Shown one piece after another: positions 6,228 through 8,075 of a stretch of DNA of 8,075 bases. Positions within the stretch are counted from its first letter, which is position 1; every line of letters begins with the position of its first letter. The stretch is taken from contig SKWV01000338.1 in assembly GCA_007128755.1 (NCBI GenBank), positions 1 to 8,075 of the forward strand. The letters run 5' to 3'. The notes beneath the pieces were generated by a model. The model searched no databases, had not been told where the DNA came from, and saw only the letters and a program-made list of their open reading frames with translations. The stretch is from Trueperaceae bacterium. Its GTDB lineage: Bacteria; Deinococcota; Deinococci; Deinococcales; Trueperaceae. The translations under genes were made by a program, and so were the position numbers.

Positions 6228-7280
6228 CTAGTCGGGGCGCCTCCCGCGCCGCGTGACGACGAACGCGGTCGCGAGCGCGGCCGCCCCACCCAGGGCGAGG
6301 GCCTTGTCCCACCGCAGCGCGAGGCGGCGGCTGCCGTCGGGGAGCGGCGGGATGGTCCCGCGCGCGTGCTCGAGCAGGCGATCCACGTACGGCGTCGGGT
6401 GACCTCCGGGCGCGACCCGCTCCCGGTAGGCCTCCATCAGGTGGATCATCTCGCCGCGGGCGGCGCGGGAGTGCCCCGCCACGCCGACCTCGAAGAACGA
6501 CGTGCCTGCCATGCCGCGCAGCATGGCCACGGCGGCCGCCTCGGGGACCCATGGGAGGGTCTTGAACCAGGCGGGCCGGATCGGGATGCCGGCCGCCTGC
6601 TGGGCCTCCAACGCCTCCTCGCGGGCGCGCACGCCCAGCAGCATCGCGTCGCGCGTGCGCGCGAAGCGCTCGGGATCGAGGTCGGCCGCGTAGAGCCCAC
6701 CGAACGCCACGATCCCGGGGACGTGCGTGACCAGCCACGCGTCCATGTCGCGGCGGATCTCGACGCGCTTCCCCGTCCGACGGAGCAGGTCCGCGACGCG
6801 GTGCGTCCGCTCGGTGACGCGGCCATCGGTCTCTCCGACGGGCATCGGCACGGGCGGGAGCGGCATCACCCGCATGACGTGCCCGCGTCGCTCGCCACCC
6901 GCCACGGGGAACCCCGCCATCACGCGCTCGGCCCCGAGCGCCGCCACGTAGGAGTCGAAGCCGGAGGGGTTGTTCTGCATGAACAGCACGGTTTGCGCGT
7001 GCCGGTTGGCGGCGAGCGTGCCCACGATGGCGTCCGACTGGTCCTTGCGCATCACCACCAGCACGAGGTCGTACGGGTCGTCGCCCTGCAGCGTCTCCAC
7101 GACGTCCACGCGGTGCGCCTCGCGGGCACCGGAGAACGCGTCCTCGAGCACGACGCCATGTTCGCGCAGGTCCGCGAGCCGCTGACCGCGAGCGAGCAGC
7201 GAGACGTCGACGCCGCCCTCGTGCAGCTTCCCGGCGATCCACGAACCGAGTGGTCCGGCTCCGTACACGAGCGTCTTCAT
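6228..7280 (-). CDS. Ketopantoate-reductase-superfamily protein with C-terminal hydrophobic tail
   Basis: The 350-residue product starts with a Rossmann fold typical of the PanE/ApbA superfamily. It has VYGAGPLGSW (5-14) for the dinucleotide and Arg31 (LLARG), where PanE binds the NADPH phosphate. QNN (102-104) fits the substrate-side asparagine. The central catalytic block differs: where E. coli PanE has WRKLAVN with Lys176, this protein reads AWLVTHVPG (181-189). The lysine and the following asparagine are both missing, so ketopantoate reduction is doubtful. The C-terminus carries a 16-residue hydrophobic stretch (327-342) between charged residues, ending TRRGRRPD, which suggests a membrane anchor. 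The ATG at 7280 is preferred because the Rossmann strand begins at once and an AAGGGAG lies 5 bases upstream. An in-frame ATG at 7349 would add 23 mostly arginine-rich residues and overlap the upstream stop as ATGA. It follows the CPBP gene on the same strand. Superfamily is firm; the reaction is unknown. Confidence 0.85.
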   Translation of the reverse strand: MKTLVYGAGPLGSWIAGKLHEGGVDVSLLARGQRLADLREHGVVLEDAFSGAREAHRVDVVETLQGDDPYDLVLVVMRKDQSDAIVGTLAANRHAQTVLFMQNNPSGFDSYVAALGAERVMAGFPVAGGERRGHVMRVMPLPPVPMPVGETDGRVTERTHRVADLLRRTGKRVEIRRDMDAWLVTHVPGIVAFGGLYAADLDPERFARTRDAMLLGVRAREEALEAQQAAGIPIRPAWFKTLPWVPEAAAVAMLRGMAGTSFFEVGVAGHSRAARGEMIHLMEAYRERVAPGGHPTPYVDRLLEHARGTIPPLPDGSRRLALRWDKALALGGAAALATAFVVTRRGRRPD

Positions 7281-7285
7281 GCCGA

Positions 7286-7292
7286 CTCCCTT
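7286..7292 (-). promoter_or_regulatory. Ribosome binding site for the reductase-like gene
   Basis: On the minus strand AAGGGAG lies 5 bases before the ATG at 7280. It supports this start over the in-frame ATG at 7349. Confidence 0.6.
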
Positions 7293-7295
7293 CTG

Positions 7296-7323
7296 CACCC
7301 CACGACGTCGGCGTCGAGGGGTG
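7296..7323. repeat. Long inverted repeat upstream of the reductase-like gene
   Basis: CACCCC (7296-7301) pairs with GGGGTG (7318-7323), and CGACG (7303-7307) pairs with CGTCG (7312-7316). One A-A mismatch (7302/7317) separates the two stems, and the loop is TCGG (7308-7311). The result is an 11-pair hairpin on either strand. On the minus strand it ends three bases before the ribosome binding site at 7292-7286. There is no T-run after it, so it is not a standard terminator. It could be an operator or an RNA structure affecting translation or transcript processing. Confidence 0.7.
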
Positions 7324-7339
7324 CCGCGCCTAGCGCGGC
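7323..7339. repeat. Second, shorter inverted repeat in the same gap
   Basis: GCCGCGC (7323-7329) pairs perfectly with GCGCGGC (7333-7339) around the loop CTA. It begins 6 bases beyond the CPBP stop codon on the minus strand and abuts the longer dyad, sharing base 7323. No T-run follows. Confidence 0.6.
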
Positions 7340-7345
7340 GGTCGC

Positions 7346-8023
7346 TCATGCGACGAACGCCACGCCGCTCATGAGACCGAGGTTGACGAGGATGTGCGAG
7401 ACGACGGTCCAGCGGATCGACCCCGTGCGGTAGGCCACCCAGCCCCAGCAGAGGCCGAACAGGACGCCCCCGCCGATGAAGGCCGCGACGCCTTGCGCGC
7501 CGTAGGCGCCGATGTCGGCTGCGATCGGAGCGAGATGCCAGAAGCCGAACCCGATGGCGGGCCAGAGGTACCCCAGAACGAGGCTGGTGGGGAACGCCCG
7601 CGCGAACGTGCCCCGCCAGAGGACCTCCTCGAGCGTCCCGTTCACGAGGGCGACGGGCACCGTCCACGCCACGACGGCCAGCGTCGCGTGGGGCCACACC
7701 TCCGACGCTCCGACGGCGACGGCGATCGCGACCGGGATGGCGAGAAGGACCCAGCCGAACCACGGCGGTCGCAAGGCGCGCGACGTCCCCTCCCGCAAGC
7801 TGGCCCGCACCTCGTCCGCTCCGACCGCCCAGAGCGGGAAGGCGACGCACCAGCCGAGGTAGTAGATGGCCATCGCGAGCACGAAGCCCGTGCGGGGGCC
7901 GAAGAGCGCGACGAAGGCGAGGAAGGCTGCCGTCATGGTGATGAGCAGGAGGACCGGGTCGGCCACCAGCGTCGCTCGACGCAGGGCATCGGGTGTCGCG
8001 GTTCGCCTCCTGCGGACGTGCAT
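7346..8023 (-). CDS. CPBP-family intramembrane metalloprotease-like protein
   Basis: The 225-residue product is a polytopic membrane protein with the three motifs of the CPBP (CAAX protease/bacteriocin-processing, Abi) family. They are EEVLWR (Glu132, Glu133, Arg137), FGFWH (Phe159, His163) and HILVN (His210, Asn214). These residues form the putative metal site of Rce1-like glutamate proteases. About six or seven hydrophobic segments are visible, for example near 20-41, 46-66, 88-107, 110-128, 174-197 and 203-222. The first 16 residues are basic. The start is set at the ATG at 8023, which has AGGGGAG just before it, although the 2-base spacing is tight. An in-frame GTG at 8062 would add 13 residues but has no visible ribosome binding site. 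It is probably first in a two-gene unit with the reductase-like gene. Substrates are unknown; family members act in prenyl-protein processing, bacteriocin immunity or membrane-protein cleavage. Confidence 0.88.
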   Translation of the reverse strand: MHVRRRRTATPDALRRATLVADPVLLLITMTAAFLAFVALFGPRTGFVLAMAIYYLGWCVAFPLWAVGADEVRASLREGTSRALRPPWFGWVLLAIPVAIAVAVGASEVWPHATLAVVAWTVPVALVNGTLEEVLWRGTFARAFPTSLVLGYLWPAIGFGFWHLAPIAADIGAYGAQGVAAFIGGGVLFGLCWGWVAYRTGSIRWTVVSHILVNLGLMSGVAFVA

Positions 8024-8075
8024 CTCTCCCCTGGCCGGCAGCCAGCATCCGATTCGTAGCACACGTGCGTTCCCG
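8024..8075 (-). other. Upstream region of the CPBP gene
   Basis: This edge region holds a small dyad CTGGC-cggca-GCCAG (8031-8045) next to the ribosome binding site and a palindromic CACGTG (8062-8067) inside GCAC-AC-GTGC (8059-8068). No convincing -35/-10 pair is visible before the window ends, so the promoter is unplaced. Confidence 0.3.

Noticed and set aside
7281..7349. Reductase-like gene starting at the ATG at 7349
   Set aside because: It would give the ATGA overlap seen elsewhere, but it adds an arginine-rich stretch encoded by two hairpins before a Rossmann fold that normally begins at the N-terminus. The ATG at 7280 also has a good ribosome binding site. It cannot be fully excluded.
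6366..8059. Long plus-strand open frames opposite the reductase-like and CPBP genes
   Set aside because: They are His/Arg/Asp-rich or Ser/Arg-rich with no motif, and lie over genes whose minus-strand translations show clear family signatures.
8059..8068. GCAC-AC-GTGC palindrome as an operator for the CPBP gene
   Set aside because: A 4-pair dyad at the window edge is too short, and the rest of the upstream region cannot be seen.

Overview
The window is high-GC bacterial DNA, densely coding, with two blocks that converge near position 6,215. The organism looks like an aerobic, Gram-negative-type bacterium. It carries the oxygen-dependent coproporphyrinogen oxidase HemF and a [2Fe-2S] ferrochelatase of the kind known from animals, myxobacteria, Caulobacter and a few other bacteria. 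A Myxococcota-like or related lineage would fit, but that is inference from gene content and base composition, not an identification.

Block 1 (positions 1-6,203, plus strand) is a tightly packed heme operon: the last codons of an unseen upstream gene, hemB, a sensor histidine kinase, an OmpR-type response regulator, hemE, hemF and hemH. Each of the five internal junctions is a 4-base ATGA or GTGA overlap, and the junction into hemB looks the same. The operon is therefore probably one transcript with coupled translation. The enzymes cover 5-aminolevulinate to porphobilinogen (HemB), uroporphyrinogen III to coproporphyrinogen III (HemE), coproporphyrinogen III to protoporphyrinogen IX (HemF) and iron insertion (HemH). 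The steps before HemB, the HemC/HemD steps and protoporphyrinogen oxidase are not in the window.

The most distinctive features are the complete two-component system locked inside the heme operon between hemB and hemE, and the ferrochelatase. The ferrochelatase matches the human enzyme motif by motif, including all four cluster cysteines, with one constant numbering offset through the catalytic core. The obvious hypothesis is a membrane sensor that tunes heme synthesis from within its own operon; the sequence does not reveal the signal or the targets.

Block 2 (positions 6,228-8,062, minus strand) holds two genes read toward the heme operon: a CPBP-family intramembrane protease-like protein, then a ketopantoate-reductase-superfamily protein that lacks the expected catalytic lysine and ends in a hydrophobic tail. 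The 65-base gap between them contains two adjacent, strong inverted repeats just ahead of the second gene's ribosome binding site. No RNA genes, insertion sequences, CRISPR arrays or prophage genes were seen.
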